A stretch of 64,000 nt of DNA from Trinickia violacea (GTDB lineage Bacteria > Pseudomonadota > Gammaproteobacteria > Burkholderiales > Burkholderiaceae). The translations under genes were made by a program, and so were the position numbers. The stretch spans positions 1,860,001-1,924,000 of the forward strand of contig NZ_CP040077.1 in NCBI RefSeq assembly GCF_005280735.1, in the 5' to 3' direction. Of the stretch, positions 16,563-25,671 are shown piece after piece. Within the stretch, counting starts at the first letter, position 1. Each line of letters starts with the position of its first letter. The notes under the pieces were generated by a model. That model had not been told where the DNA came from, made no database searches, and saw only the letters and a list, made by a program, of their open reading frames with translations.

Positions 16563-18214
16563 ATGGGCGACGCTCAACTAGGCAGAGGCGCGCAACCCGC
16601 GGGAATACCGGACGGTTTGCTTTCACGGGAGCGCACAGTCGCAGGCGCGCACTACAACCGTTGGCTCGCACCGCCGGCGGCATTGGCCATTCACTTGTGT
16701 ATCGGCATGTCATACGGCTTCTCGGTGTTCTGGCTGCCGATGACGAAGCTCGTCTCGAACGCCGATGCTTCGGCCTGCACGGCGCAGAGTTTCGGCGCCG
16801 AGTTGTTTGCGTCGAGCTGCAATTGGTCGGTGCTCGCGGTCACGCACATCTTTGAAATTTTTATCGCGATGCTTGGTATTTCCGCGGCAGTGTGGGGGCG
16901 CTGGCTCGAGCACGCGGGACCGCGCAAAGCAGGTTTCGTCGCCGCTTGCTGCTGGGGCGGCGGTTTGATCCTGATGGGCTTCGCCGTATCGATTCATCAG
17001 CTCTGGCTCGTGTTCGTGGGGGCGTTGATCGGCGGCATCGGGCAGGGGATCGGCTACATCACGCCGGTCTCGACGCTGATCAAATGGTTTCCCGACCGCC
17101 GCGGCATGGCGACCGGCTTCGCGATCATGGGATACGGCGGCGGGGCGATGATCGGCGCGCCGCTCGCGGTGTCGCTGATGGGGCACTTCGCGAGTAACGG
17201 GATCCCCGGCGTGAGCGAGACGCTCGTGGCGATGGGCGTGATCTACTTCATCGCGATGTCGGCGGGCGCATTCGGTTTTCGCGTCGCGCCGAGCGGCTGG
17301 CATCCGCGCGGCTGGACGCCGCCCGCCAACGATCGGTCGAAAGGGATGATCACGCGGCAGAACGTCCATCTGAACAAAGCGTGGAAGACGCCGCAGTTCT
17401 GGCTGATCTGGGGCGTGCTTTGCACGAACGTGACGGCAGGCATCGGGGTGATCGCGATGGCGAGTCCGATGCTGCAGGAAGTGTTCGGGCCGAAGCTGCT
17501 CGGGCTCGAACCGGGCACGGCAATGAGCGCCGTGCAAAAGGCGGCGCTGGTCGCGTCGCGGCGGGGCTTGTCGGACTCATTTCGCTCTTCAACTCGCTTG
17601 GGCGGATCTTCTGGGCGTCGCTCTCCGACAAGATCGGCCGCAAGACGGCGTACTTCACGTTCTTCGTGCTGGGCATCGCGCTCTATGGCTTGCTGCCGAC
17701 ATGGGGACATTGGTTGCTGCCGGCGCTGTTCGTCGCTTCGATCTGCATCATCGTCAGCATGTACGGCGGCGGCTTCGCGACTGTGCCGGCGTACCTTGCC
17801 GACATCTTCGGTCCGCAAATGGTCGGCGCAATTCATGGACGTTTGCTTACCGCCTGGTCGGTGGCGGGGATCATCGGGCCGTCGCTGATCGCGGGCATCC
17901 GGCAGTTCCAGATCGATCACGGCGTCGCGCACAACCTGATCTACGACGTGACGCTCTACATCATGGCGGGCTTCCTGGCCATTGGTTTCGTCTGCAATAT
18001 GTTCGTGAAGCCAGTCGACAAGAAGTACTGGATGACGAATGAAGAACTCGCGCACGAGCGCGCGCTGGTGCATGAGGACCTCACGATCGGCAACGCGGAA
18101 ACGGCGGCGCGAGGCAGGTTTGGGTTCGGTAGTCTGATCGCCTGGCTCACGGTCGGCATTCCGTTCCTCATGGGCCTTTTCATCGCTATTCAGAAGGCAG
18201 TGGCGTTGTTCTGA
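16563..18214 (+). pseudogene. OFA-family MFS transporter with a frameshift
   Basis: Membrane carrier of the oxalate/formate antiporter branch of the major facilitator superfamily. The start ATG at 16563 has a GGAGGAG site 6 bases before it. The first 330 codons read AIHLCIGMSYGFSVFWLP, GPRKAGFVAACCWGGGLILM and IKWFPDRRGMATGFAIMGYG, typical for the family. At 17554/17555 the frame breaks: the expected continuation (GLVGLISLFNSLGRIFWASL) is in the next frame and runs to the stop at 18212-18214. One inserted base after 17554 would restore 550 codons, a normal length. As written, translation goes out of frame after about 330 residues and ends at 17888. This is either a real inactivating deletion or a sequencing error. 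Confidence 0.85.
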
Positions 18215-18324
18215 GTGCCGGACTGTCGGCGCTTGGCGAAGCGATGTGCGTGTGTCGACACGCGATCGCTTCGCTGCCCACAACGTGGTTCGCGTGGCGA
18301 CGCGAAATTAATTGGCGCTTTTGT

Positions 18325-18353
18325 TTGACGCGACGATGACATGCCCGTACAAT
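18325..18353 (+). promoter_or_regulatory. Promoter of the initiator tRNA gene
   Basis: -35 TTGACG at 18325-18330, 17-base spacer, -10 TACAAT at 18348-18353. The start would fall about 7 bases before the tRNA 5' end. Confidence 0.85.
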
Positions 18354-18366
18354 TCGCTTCCTCTGA

Positions 18367-18443
<77 letters not shown>

Positions 18444-18452
18444 AGCCTTCAT

Positions 18453-18495
18453 AACAAAGCCCGCTGGCATCTCGCCACGCGGGCTTTGTTGTTTC
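18453..18495 (+). terminator. Rho-independent terminator after tRNA-fMet
   Basis: Perfect 12-base arms: AACAAAGCCCGC at 18453-18464 and GCGGGCTTTGTT at 18479-18490, followed by GTTTCT. It also lies 70 bases beyond the end of the opposing racemase gene. Confidence 0.85.
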
Positions 18496-18567
18496 TGCGC
18501 GCAGTGTATTCGTGGCGGCTGGTTCGAACCGAGCCGCTTATCGTGGATTTCGCGCTTACTGTTTTGC

Positions 18568-19263
18568 TCAATCGCGAGCAGCCCAATCGACCGCCGCCTG
18601 CGCGTGCAGCGACGTCGTATCGAACACCGGCAGCGACGAATCCTCGGGCTTGATCAGCAGCGTGATTTCCGTGCAGCCGAGAATCACTGCTTGCGCGCCG
18701 CGAGAGGCGAGATCACCGATCACGCGCTGGTACGTCGCACGGGACTCGTCTTTCACGACGCCGTGACACAGCTCGTCGTAGATGATCCGGTGGACGTCGA
18801 CGCGATCCGCTTCGTTGGGTACCAACGTGTCCAGCCGGTACTGCTCCCGAAGACGGCCCGTGTAAAACGTCTGCTCCATCGTATAGCGCGTGCCGAGCAA
18901 ACCGACGCGCTCCACACCTGCCTCGCGCAATGCGGCACCCGTCGGATCGGCGATGTGCAGGAACGGAATCGTGATGGCGCTTTCGATCGCCGGATAGACA
19001 CGGTGCATCGTGTTGGTCGCGAGAATCACGAGGTCGGCGCCGCCGCGCTCGAGCTGTTGCGCGGCTTCGGCCATGTGCGTGCCGAGCGCAGCCCAATCGC
19101 CCGCACGCTGAAGCGCTTCGACGGGCGCGAAGTCGACGGTCAGCATGAGGCTCTTGGCGTTGTGGTGTCCGCCGAAGCGCGCCTTCGCGTGACGGTTCAG
19201 CAGGCGGTAGTACTCGGCCGACGATTCCCAGCTCATGCCGCCGATCACGCCGATTGTCTTCAT
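18568..19263 (-). CDS. Aspartate/glutamate racemase family protein (YgeA/RacX-like)
   Basis: 231 residues from the ATG at 19263 (MKTIGVIGGMSWESSAEYY), cofactor-independent racemase family, cytoplasmic. The second catalytic cysteine is present in ILGCTEITLLI near 190. At the first site the motif is LATNTMH, with Thr in place of the usual Cys. That arrangement is known from the YgeA branch of broad amino-acid racemases, so the change does not by itself mean loss of function. The longer upstream frame is not family-like. The gene is divergent from dinB. Confidence 0.85.
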   Translation of the reverse strand: MKTIGVIGGMSWESSAEYYRLLNRHAKARFGGHHNAKSLMLTVDFAPVEALQRAGDWAALGTHMAEAAQQLERGGADLVILATNTMHRVYPAIESAITIPFLHIADPTGAALREAGVERVGLLGTRYTMEQTFYTGRLREQYRLDTLVPNEADRVDVHRIIYDELCHGVVKDESRATYQRVIGDLASRGAQAVILGCTEITLLIKPEDSSLPVFDTTSLHAQAAVDWAARD

Positions 19264-19410
19264 CTTCGTTCTCCCACTCATACCATTCGTAGCGTATTTC
19301 CGGTCGCGCCCGGCCGTCGACAAGCATAAGCGCAGCGGCGGCTTTTGCCGCGATACAGATCGCGGACGTTTTGCCGATACGGAGGCGCTCCGGCGCGCAG
19401 GCCGCCTCTC

Positions 19411-19443
19411 TTGAAAATACCACTGTATTTTTGTACAGTGGTA
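19411..19443 (+). promoter_or_regulatory. LexA-controlled promoter of dinB
   Basis: The SOS box at 19423-19438 starts CTGT and ends ACAG around an AT-rich core (CTGTATTTTTGTACAG), a near-perfect LexA site inside 10-base perfect arms (19418-19427 and 19434-19443). It is embedded in a promoter with -35 TTGAAA (19411-19416), 17-base spacer and -10 TACAGT (19434-19439), so LexA should block RNA polymerase directly. Confidence 0.9.
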
Positions 19444-19448
19444 CCACT

Positions 19449-20672
19449 TTGAACCCGCTCGATCCGCACTCCGTTTCGCCCGTGCTTGCGCCTTCCAACG
19501 CGAGCGGCGCGGCCGTGCGCAAGATCATCCACTGCGATTGCGACTGCTTCTATGCGTCGGTCGAGATGCGCGACGATCCGTCGTTGCGCGGCAGGCCGCT
19601 CGCGGTGGGCGGCCGCCCCGAGGCGCGCGGCGTCATTGCGACTTGCAATTACGAGGCGAGGCGCTTCGGCGTGCATTCGGCGATGTCGTCGGCGCTTGCG
19701 ATGCGCAAATGTCCCGAGCTGCTGATACTGCGGCCCGTGATGGAGAAGTACCGAGTCGCCTCCCGGCAGATCATGGCGATCTATCGCGATTACACGCCGG
19801 ACGTCGAACCGTTGTCGCTCGACGAAGCCTATCTCGACGTGACCCGTTCCGAGCGCTGCAAAGGCAGCGCCACGCTGATGGCCGAGGAGATTCGCCAGCG
19901 GGTTCGAGAGACGGTCGGCGTGACGGTGTCGGCGGGTGTCGCGCCAAACAAGTTCGTCGCGAAGATCGCCTCCGACTGGAACAAGCCCGACGGGCTCTTC
20001 GTCGTGCGTCCGCACGAAATCGATGCGTTCGTCGCGGCGTTGCCGGTGCGCAAGATTCACGGTGTCGGCAAGGTCACGGCGGCCAAGCTCGAAAAGCTCG
20101 GCATCACGACATGTCTCGAGTTGCGCGGCTGGGCGCTGATCGACCTGCATCGTCACTTCGGCGCGTTCGGGAAGCGTCTCTACGAGCTGTCGCGCGGCGT
20201 CGACCATCGTGCGGTGCAAGCGGACCAGGAGCGCAAATCGATCAGCGTCGAGACCACCTACGTGACGGATCTGAAGACGTTCGACGAATGCGCAGCGGAG
20301 ATCCGGCGCCTGACCGAGCAGCTCGACGAACGGATCGTGCGCGCAGGCGCGGCGTCTGCCGTGCGCAAGCTGTATGTGAAGATTCGTTTCGCGGATTTCC
20401 AGCGCACGACGGTCGAGTGCGTCGGTGATGTCACGCATGTCCCTACGCTGCTCGGGCTGCTTGAAAAAGGCTTGGCGCGGCGTAAGCGGCCGGTTCGATT
20501 GCTGGGTGTCGGCGTGCGTCTCGAAGAAGACGACCCAGCGCTGGGCAGTTTGCGTTGTTCGAGGATGTGTCGGGCGTCGCTACGCGGGGCGCCCATACGC
20601 CGGATGGGGAACAGGATCGTTAGAATCGAACCCACACTAACGAGCGCCCCAGGGAGCCGCCGATGGACCTGA
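19449..20672 (+). CDS. dinB: DNA polymerase IV, C-terminus frameshifted
   Basis: Y-family translesion polymerase induced by DNA damage. Palm motif HCDCDCFYASVE near 28-40, SLDEAYLDVT near 130 and the thumb HhH region KIHGVGKVTAAKLEKLG near 205 are intact. The start is set by the promoter: transcription should begin near 19446, so the TTG at 19449 (reading LNPLDPHSVSP) is the first in-frame start and would be nearly leaderless; GTG at 19479 is an alternative. After RLEEDDPALG the frame changes at the GGG of 20543-20545. With one more G the gene would read QFALFEDVS, the beta-clamp-binding motif, and stop at 20623 (391 residues). As written it runs to 20672 with an unrelated tail and overlaps the next gene by 10 bases. 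Confidence 0.88.
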   Translation: MNPLDPHSVSPVLAPSNASGAAVRKIIHCDCDCFYASVEMRDDPSLRGRPLAVGGRPEARGVIATCNYEARRFGVHSAMSSALAMRKCPELLILRPVMEKYRVASRQIMAIYRDYTPDVEPLSLDEAYLDVTRSERCKGSATLMAEEIRQRVRETVGVTVSAGVAPNKFVAKIASDWNKPDGLFVVRPHEIDAFVAALPVRKIHGVGKVTAAKLEKLGITTCLELRGWALIDLHRHFGAFGKRLYELSRGVDHRAVQADQERKSISVETTYVTDLKTFDECAAEIRRLTEQLDERIVRAGAASAVRKLYVKIRFADFQRTTVECVGDVTHVPTLLGLLEKGLARRKRPVRLLGVGVRLEEDDPALGSLRCSRMCRASLRGAPIRRMGNRIVRIEPTLTSAPGSRRWT

Positions 20673-21949
20673 TCATTCGCCGCGCAGCACTCACGACTCA
20701 CGTCGCACTTCGAGACGAGCCGGTCGATATCGGCATCGACGGCCAACGCATCGTCGCCGTCGAGCCGCGGCTCGCGGCCACCGGGCGCGAAGAAATCGAC
20801 GCGGCCGGCCTGCTGGTCGCGCCGCCGTTCGTCGACGCGCACTTCCACATGGACGCGACGCTTTCATATGGACTGCCGCGCGTCAACGCGTCGGGCACGC
20901 TTCTCGAAGGCATTGCGCTTTGGGGCGAGCTCAAGCCGCACCTCACACAAGAAGCGCTGATCGAACGCGCGCTGCAGTACTGCGACTGGGCCGTCGCGCG
21001 AGGGCTGCTGGCGATTCGCTCGCACGTCGACGTCTGCGATGCGCGTTTGCTCGCCGTCGAGGCGCTGCTCGAAGTGAAGCGGCGCGTGGCGCCGTATCTT
21101 GATCTGCAATTGGTCGCGTTTCCGCAGGACGGCCTCTTGCGCAGCCTGGGCGCATTCGACAACTTGAAGCGCGCAATCGAGATGGGCGTCGATGTCGTCG
21201 GCGGCATTCCGCACTTCGAGCGGACGATGGCGGATGGCGCCGAGTCGGTACGCCTGCTGTGCGAGTTCGCTGCTGAGAGAGGCTTGCGCGTCGACATGCA
21301 CTGCGACGAATCCGACGACCCGATGTCGCGGCACATTGAAACGCTCGCCGCGCAAACACACCGGCTTGGGCTTCAAGGACGCGTCGCGGGCTCACATCTG
21401 ACATCGATGCACTCGATGGACAACTACTACGTGAGCAAGCTGCTGCCGTTGATGCGCGAGGCCGGCGTTGCGGCGATTGCGAATCCGCTGATCAACATCA
21501 CGCTGCAGGGCCGCTCGGATACCTATCCGAAACGGCGCGGCATGACGCGCGTACCCGAGATGCTCGCGGCAGGCATCGATGTCGCGTTCGGGCACGACTG
21601 TGTGATGGACCCGTGGTACAGCCTCGGCTCGGCGGACATGCTCGAAGTCGCGCATATGGGGCTGCACGTCGCGCAGATGACGGGTGTCGATGCGATGCGC
21701 GCCTCGTTCGATGCGGTGACGGTCAACGCGGCGAAGATCCTCGGTCTGGACGGCTACGGGATCGCGCCCGGCGGCTACGCCGACTGCGTACTGCTCGATG
21801 CGCGCGATCCGATCGAAGCGATCCGCCTGCGCGCCGCGCGGCTCGCGGTGGTGAGGCGGGGCGCGGTGGTGGCGCGAACGCCCGCGGCGCGCGCGACACT
21901 ATCGCTTGAAGGCCGGCCTGCGGAAGTCGACTTCAAGCTTTATCGCTGA
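20663..21949 (+). CDS. codA: Cytosine deaminase
   Basis: Amidohydrolase of 428 residues that converts cytosine to uracil (pyrimidine salvage), cytoplasmic. Metal and substrate motifs: VDAHFHMD near 57-64, RSHVDVCD near 115, MHCDESDD near 213, SHLTSMHSMDNYY near 240, and FGHDCVMDPWYSLG near 310 where the catalytic Asp lies in the GHD. NPLINITLQGRSDTYPKRRG matches the E. coli CodA segment closely. A sister amidohydrolase acting on a related ring amine is possible. An AGGGAG site lies 7 bases before the ATG. The overlap with dinB arises only because of the dinB frameshift. Confidence 0.88.
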   Translation: MDLIIRRAALTTHVALRDEPVDIGIDGQRIVAVEPRLAATGREEIDAAGLLVAPPFVDAHFHMDATLSYGLPRVNASGTLLEGIALWGELKPHLTQEALIERALQYCDWAVARGLLAIRSHVDVCDARLLAVEALLEVKRRVAPYLDLQLVAFPQDGLLRSLGAFDNLKRAIEMGVDVVGGIPHFERTMADGAESVRLLCEFAAERGLRVDMHCDESDDPMSRHIETLAAQTHRLGLQGRVAGSHLTSMHSMDNYYVSKLLPLMREAGVAAIANPLINITLQGRSDTYPKRRGMTRVPEMLAAGIDVAFGHDCVMDPWYSLGSADMLEVAHMGLHVAQMTGVDAMRASFDAVTVNAAKILGLDGYGIAPGGYADCVLLDARDPIEAIRLRAARLAVVRRGAVVARTPAARATLSLEGRPAEVDFKLYR

Positions 21950-21981
21950 GCGAGCGGCCACGCGCTCAGCGTGCGCCCATG

Positions 21982-22021
21982 AAAAAACCGGCGAGTCGCA
22001 GGGCATGCGGCGTCGCCGGTT
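21982..22021 (-). terminator. Terminator between codA and prlC
   Basis: Arms AACCGGCGA (21986-21994) and TCGCCGGTT (22013-22021) with a T-run on the minus strand (six A at 21982-21987). It fits termination of prlC and may also stop codA transcripts. Confidence 0.75.
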
Positions 22022-22101
22022 CACCGGCACTTCACTAGAGATGCGCTCGGCGCGCTACCCGTCAACGTGAACGGGCAGGGCGCCAAGGGGCGTGGCGCAA
22101 C

Positions 22102-24207
22102 TTAGTGCGCAGCGCCAGCCGTCATGCCGCTGTGACGCAGCAACGCATCGATTTGCGGTTCGCGGCCGCGGAATGCCTTGAACGACTCCATCGCGGGCCG
22201 GCTGCCGCCCACTTCGAGAATCTCGCGACGGTAGCGCGTGCCGGTTGCCGCATCGAGCACGCTGCCGCTCGCGGCCTTGGCGGCTTCTTCGAACGCGGAA
22301 TAGGCATCGGCGGACAGCACCTCGGCCCACTTGTAGCTGTAGTAGCCCGCCGCATAACCGCCCGCGAAGATATGGCTGAACGTGTTCGGCCAGCGCGAGA
22401 ACGGCGCCTGCGGAATGACGTGGAAGCGCTCGTTGATCTCGCGCGCGAGATCGGTCGCGTTCTTCTGCGCGGCCGGATCGAAATCGACATGCAGGATCAT
22501 GTCGAACATGGAGAACACGATCTGCCGCAGCGTGCCGAGCCCGCTCTGGAAGTTCTTCGCGGCGAGCATCTTGTCGAAGAGGTCGCGCGGCAGCGTAGCG
22601 CCGGTTTCGACATGCGACGACATGTCGGTCAGCACGTCCCACTCCCAGCAGAAGTTCTCCATGAACTGCGACGGCAGCTCGACCGCATCCCATTCGACGC
22701 CGTTGATGCCCGACACGCCTAGTTCGTCGACGCGCGTGAGCATGTGATGCAGGCCGTGGCCGAACTCATGGAACAGCGTGATGACTTCGTCGTGCGTGAA
22801 GCAGGCCGGCTTGCCGCCGACGGGCGCCGAGAAGTTGCACGTCAGATAGGCGACCGGCGTCTGCACGCCGCCTTCGGTGCGCTTGTGGCGCGAGCGAGCA
22901 TCGTCCATCCATGCGCCGCCGCGCTTGCCTTCGCGTGCGTACAAGTCGAGATAGAACTGCGCGACGAGCGAGCCGTCCTTGTTTTCGACGCGGAAGAAGC
23001 GCACGTCGGGATGCCACGTGGCCGCCTGGTCGCGGCGGATGCTGACGCCGAAGAGCGTCTCGGTAACCTTGAACAGCCCCTTCAACACGGCATCTTCGGG
23101 GAAGTATTGCTTGACTTCGTTTTCCGAGAACGAATAACGCTTCTGACGCAGGCGCTCGCCTGCGAACGCGACGTCCCACGGCTGCATTTCAGCCATGCCG
23201 AGTTCCGTGGCAGCGAATTCGCGCAGCTCTTTCCAGTCTTGCTCGGCGAAAGGACGTGCGCGGTTGGCGAGGTCTTCGAGGAACGCGACGACTTGGGCAG
23301 GCGATTCGGCCATCTTCGGCGCAAGCGAGACTTCGGCGAAGTTCTGGTAGCCGAGCATTTGCGCTTCCTCGCGGCGCAGCTTCAACTGATCGGCGAGATT
23401 GGCGGTGTTGTCCCAATCCGCTTTGCCGTTGCCGTACAGCGCGCCCAGCTCGGATGCGCGCGTCACGTAGGCGCGATACATCGCCTCGCGCATCGCGCGG
23501 TTTTCCGCGTACTGCATCACCGGGAAGTAGGACGGGAAGTGCAGCGTGAATTTCCAGCCTTCCTTGCCGTCGCGCTGGGCGGCTTCGCGCGCCGCTTCGG
23601 CGACGTCGTCGGGCAGGCCCGCCAGGTCGCCCTCGGCGCTCACGAGGTAGGCGTAGGCGTTGGTCGCGTCGAGCACGTGGTCGGAGAACGCTTTCGACAA
23701 CGCCGCTTGCTGCTCCTGCAACTCGGCGAAGCGCGGCTTCTGGTCTTCCGGCAGCTCGGCGCCCGACAGGCGGAAATCGCGCAACGCGTTTTCGAGGATC
23801 TTCTTGCGCTCGGCGGTGAGCGTGGCGAATTCGGTGCTTGCGGCGATCGCCTTGTATTTCTCGTAGAGCGCGAGATTCTGCCCGACGCTCGACCAGAATT
23901 CGGTCACGCGAGGCAGGTTCTCGCCGTAGGCGGCGCGCAGCTCGGGCGTATCGGCGACCGCGTTCAGGTGGCCGATCACGCCCCAGGCGCGTGAGAGCGG
24001 TTCGGTGGCGCGCTCGACCGGCTCGACGATGTCGCTCCAGGTTGCGGGCGTTTCCGGCGCGCTCGCGCGATCGACAGCGGTGCTCGCGGCGGCGAGCAGC
24101 ACGTCGAGCGTGGGCGTCACGTGCGCGGGCTGGATCTCGCCGAAGCGGGGCAGATCGGTGAAATCGAGGAGCGGATTGTCTTTCTGCGGGAGAGTATTGG
24201 ATGACAT
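22102..24207 (-). CDS. prlC: Oligopeptidase A (M3 family zinc metallopeptidase)
   Basis: Cytoplasmic endopeptidase that degrades oligopeptides and cleaved signal peptides. 701 residues, close to the E. coli enzyme (680). The zinc site LFHEFGHGLHHML lies near 480-492, with the third ligand in the downstream ELPSQFMENF segment. The N-terminal helical domain begins NPLLDFTDLPRFGEIQPAHV, typical of the family. AGGAAG precedes the ATG. folD lies upstream on the same strand, 158 bases away, but prlC has its own promoter. Confidence 0.95.
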   Translation of the reverse strand: MSSNTLPQKDNPLLDFTDLPRFGEIQPAHVTPTLDVLLAAASTAVDRASAPETPATWSDIVEPVERATEPLSRAWGVIGHLNAVADTPELRAAYGENLPRVTEFWSSVGQNLALYEKYKAIAASTEFATLTAERKKILENALRDFRLSGAELPEDQKPRFAELQEQQAALSKAFSDHVLDATNAYAYLVSAEGDLAGLPDDVAEAAREAAQRDGKEGWKFTLHFPSYFPVMQYAENRAMREAMYRAYVTRASELGALYGNGKADWDNTANLADQLKLRREEAQMLGYQNFAEVSLAPKMAESPAQVVAFLEDLANRARPFAEQDWKELREFAATELGMAEMQPWDVAFAGERLRQKRYSFSENEVKQYFPEDAVLKGLFKVTETLFGVSIRRDQAATWHPDVRFFRVENKDGSLVAQFYLDLYAREGKRGGAWMDDARSRHKRTEGGVQTPVAYLTCNFSAPVGGKPACFTHDEVITLFHEFGHGLHHMLTRVDELGVSGINGVEWDAVELPSQFMENFCWEWDVLTDMSSHVETGATLPRDLFDKMLAAKNFQSGLGTLRQIVFSMFDMILHVDFDPAAQKNATDLAREINERFHVIPQAPFSRWPNTFSHIFAGGYAAGYYSYKWAEVLSADAYSAFEEAAKAASGSVLDAATGTRYRREILEVGGSRPAMESFKAFRGREPQIDALLRHSGMTAGAAH

Positions 24208-24258
24208 GGAGCTTCCTGTCTGGCTGAATGACGCGGGCGCCGCGCGCCCTACACCGTG

Positions 24259-24287
24259 ATTATTGGGGCAGTGCGCCCCGATTCCAA
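24259..24287 (-). promoter_or_regulatory. Promoter of prlC
   Basis: On the minus strand -35 TTGGAA (24287-24282), 17-base spacer and -10 AATAAT (24264-24259), 52 bases before the prlC start. Confidence 0.6.
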
Positions 24288-24365
24288 TCGATACTTTCTA
24301 CCGGACCGATTATCGTGCCGTATGACGCGGCCCGGTAGCTGGCCAGATGGCCCAGGCCTTTCGGC

Positions 24366-25220
24366 CTAATTGCCCGCCGCGCGCTCCGCTGCTTCAATGG
24401 TGTTCACGAGCAGCATCGTGATCGTCATCGGACCGACCCCGCCCGGCACCGGCGTAATGAAGCCGGCCACTTCCTTGACGGCCGCGAAGTCGACGTCGCC
24501 ACAGAGCTTGCCGGCTTCGTCGCGGTTCATGCCGACGTCGATGACGGCTGCGCCCGGCTTGACCCTGTCGGCGGTCACGATGTTGCGCAGACCGGTTGCA
24601 GCGACGATCACGTCGGCGTTCTTCGTGTGCGCGGCGATGTCCCGCGTCTTGCTGTGGCAGATCGTGACGGTGGCGCCGGCTTCGAGCAGGAGCAGCGCCA
24701 TCGGCTTGCCGACGATGTTCGAGCGGCCGATTACCACGGCATTCGCGCCTTTGAGATCGATGCCGTATGCCTCGAACATTTTCATCACGCCATACGGCGT
24801 GCAGGGGCGAAAGAGCGGCTTGCCGGTCAGGAGCGCGCCGGCGTTCGCGACGTGAAAGCCGTCGACGTCCTTCTCGGGCGCGATCGCTTCGATGACCTTG
24901 TGGCTGTCGATGTGCTTCGGCAGCGGCAGTTGGACGAGGATGCCGTGAATCTTCGGATCGCGGTTCAGCTCGTCGATGCGCGCGAGCAGGTCGGCTTCGG
25001 AGAGCGTAGCCGGGTAGCGGTCGTAGGACGAAAAGATGCCGTTGTCCTCGCACGCTTTCACCTTGTTGCGCACATAGACTTCGCTTGCCGGATTGTCGCC
25101 GACCAGCACGACGGCGAGGCCCGGTTGATGGCCGCGCGCGGCGAGCGCGGCGGCGCGAGTCGCGACGTCGGCGCGGAGGGTCTTGGATAGGGCGATGCCG
25201 TCGATCAGTTGGGCTGTCAT
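24366..25220 (-). CDS. folD: Bifunctional methylenetetrahydrofolate dehydrogenase / methenyltetrahydrofolate cyclohydrolase
   Basis: Interconverts methylene-, methenyl- and formyl-tetrahydrofolate for purine and Met-tRNA formylation. 284 residues. Substrate motifs EVYVRNKVKACE near 45-56 (with the catalytic Lys), LVQLPLPKHID near 98 and PEKDVDGFH near 120; NADP site VVIGRSNIVGKP near 164; TPVPGGVGPMT near 260. A short GAAA-loop hairpin (24354-24367) overlaps the stop codon. The leader is long: the only good -10 (TATAAT, 25409-25404) is about 185 bases upstream. Confidence 0.97.
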   Translation of the reverse strand: MTAQLIDGIALSKTLRADVATRAAALAARGHQPGLAVVLVGDNPASEVYVRNKVKACEDNGIFSSYDRYPATLSEADLLARIDELNRDPKIHGILVQLPLPKHIDSHKVIEAIAPEKDVDGFHVANAGALLTGKPLFRPCTPYGVMKMFEAYGIDLKGANAVVIGRSNIVGKPMALLLLEAGATVTICHSKTRDIAAHTKNADVIVAATGLRNIVTADRVKPGAAVIDVGMNRDEAGKLCGDVDFAAVKEVAGFITPVPGGVGPMTITMLLVNTIEAAERAAGN

Positions 25221-25671
25221 GATGGGTCGGTCGAGTGACGAGTATGGAAATCGAATCGGTCTTGCAAGTCGCGGTTCGGGCCGAGATGCGGCGCACAGGC
25301 AGCAGCTTTACGCGAGCAGGCTGAAAGCGGTTTGGCGCGACGCTAGGAACGGGACGCAGAAGCCAGGAAAGAGGACGACCGGGGCCGCGCCGCGAAGTAG
25401 CGAATTATACCTTTGAGCGAACGCTCGACGGCGGGGATGGACAAGCGCGTGGCGGCTGCGGACATGCGTGTCCGGCGCGAGTCTGCATGTGACGAAGAGG
25501 GAGGGTGCGGCGTGTGACGACGGCGTCCTGAAGAGGGAACGCCAAAGGAGCCCCGCATGAGCCCACGCGGCGCCGCTGAAATCTCAACGCCTGCCTTGGC
25601 CTGCCGCAGGCGCGGCGGCAGCCGAAGCCCGGGCGGCGAGCCCGGGCGCGCGCGTAGCGAACGGAGCGCGC
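25221..25671. other. 451-base gap between folD and the response regulator
   Basis: Contains a minus-strand TATAAT (25409-25404) that may start folD transcription with a leader of about 175 bases, and a GC hairpin (GCCCGGGC arms at 25627-25634 and 25640-25647) just after the response-regulator stop. I see no convincing gene or conserved RNA in it. Confidence 0.5.
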
